From Pseudobutyrivibrio sp. MD2005 (lineage in GTDB: Bacteria > Bacillota > Clostridia > Lachnospirales > Lachnospiraceae): 64,000 bases of DNA. The translations under genes and the position numbers were made by a program. The stretch is taken from contig NZ_JHXE01000015.1 in assembly GCF_000621865.1 (NCBI RefSeq), positions 78,429-142,428 of the forward strand, read 5' to 3'. The notes under the pieces were generated by a model, which was not told the DNA's origin, ran no database searches, and saw nothing but the letters and a program-made list of their open reading frames with translations. The stretch's first letter is position 1; the number at the start of each line of letters is the position of its first letter. This document shows positions 63,534 to 64,000 of this stretch, in pieces.

Positions 63534-64000
<467 letters not shown>

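Overview
The window comes from a low-GC Gram-positive anaerobe of the Lachnospiraceae. The last ~470 bases are the 5' part of a 16S rRNA gene of that type, and the Trp T-box leader, the cell-wall/division cluster and the anaerobic cobalamin pathway fit the same group. A Butyrivibrio/Pseudobutyrivibrio-like organism is my best guess from the 16S start; this is inference.

Layout. 1-7050: a probable 6S RNA, a YihY/BrkB membrane protein, queA, pheST, a PilZ protein and lgt. 7200-15670: a division/cell-wall cluster (mraZ-rsmH-ftsL-penicillin-binding protein-mraY-ftsW-ftsQ-ftsZ) led by a promoter with tandem MraZ boxes; murD, murG and murB are absent from it. 15680-16600 (minus): a voltage-gated-type K+ channel and a tiny membrane protein. 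17280-24155: a Trp T-box and a tryptophan operon in the order trpD-C-FB-A-E-G with a TrpF-TrpB fusion. 24874-27157: asparaginase, patatin-like lipase and hotdog thioesterase. 27188-33779: argS, an rRNA methyltransferase, a YitT protein, and a TetM-like GTPase fused to a YacP/Rae1-type nuclease. 34516-36675: a GGDEF/EAL protein. 36680-56898: a cobalamin riboswitch followed by a secreted cobaltochelatase, an ABC importer and about 15 cobamide-synthesis genes, interrupted by a small DUF559-nuclease cassette. 56891-60197: an unknown membrane protein, a radical SAM/SPASM enzyme and its neighbour, a membrane protein with a (Cys-Ala)7 tail. 60194-63160: a TIGR01212-type radical SAM protein, a Y-family polymerase and a CPBP-like membrane protein. 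63309-end: rRNA promoter and 16S rRNA.

The most unusual structure is a family of three giant imperfect palindromes (called GH1, GH2, GH3 here: 16656-17222, 24160-24791, 33783-34380). Each is 570-630 bp long and would fold into one hairpin with ~280-bp arms capped by two small GC-rich hairpins. Copies have diverged in sequence while keeping pairing, with visible compensatory changes, so a selected RNA (or DNA) fold is more likely than a relic. GH2 and GH3 begin within a few bases of the stop codon of the gene before them. I know of no described family that matches.

Other leads are the radical SAM/(Cys-Ala)7 pair, the EF-G-like GTPase joined to an A-site mRNA nuclease domain, the DUF559 cassette bounded by inverted two-hairpin repeats that rewrote the ends of cbiD and cbiF, and two CobU paralogues with complementary motif loss.
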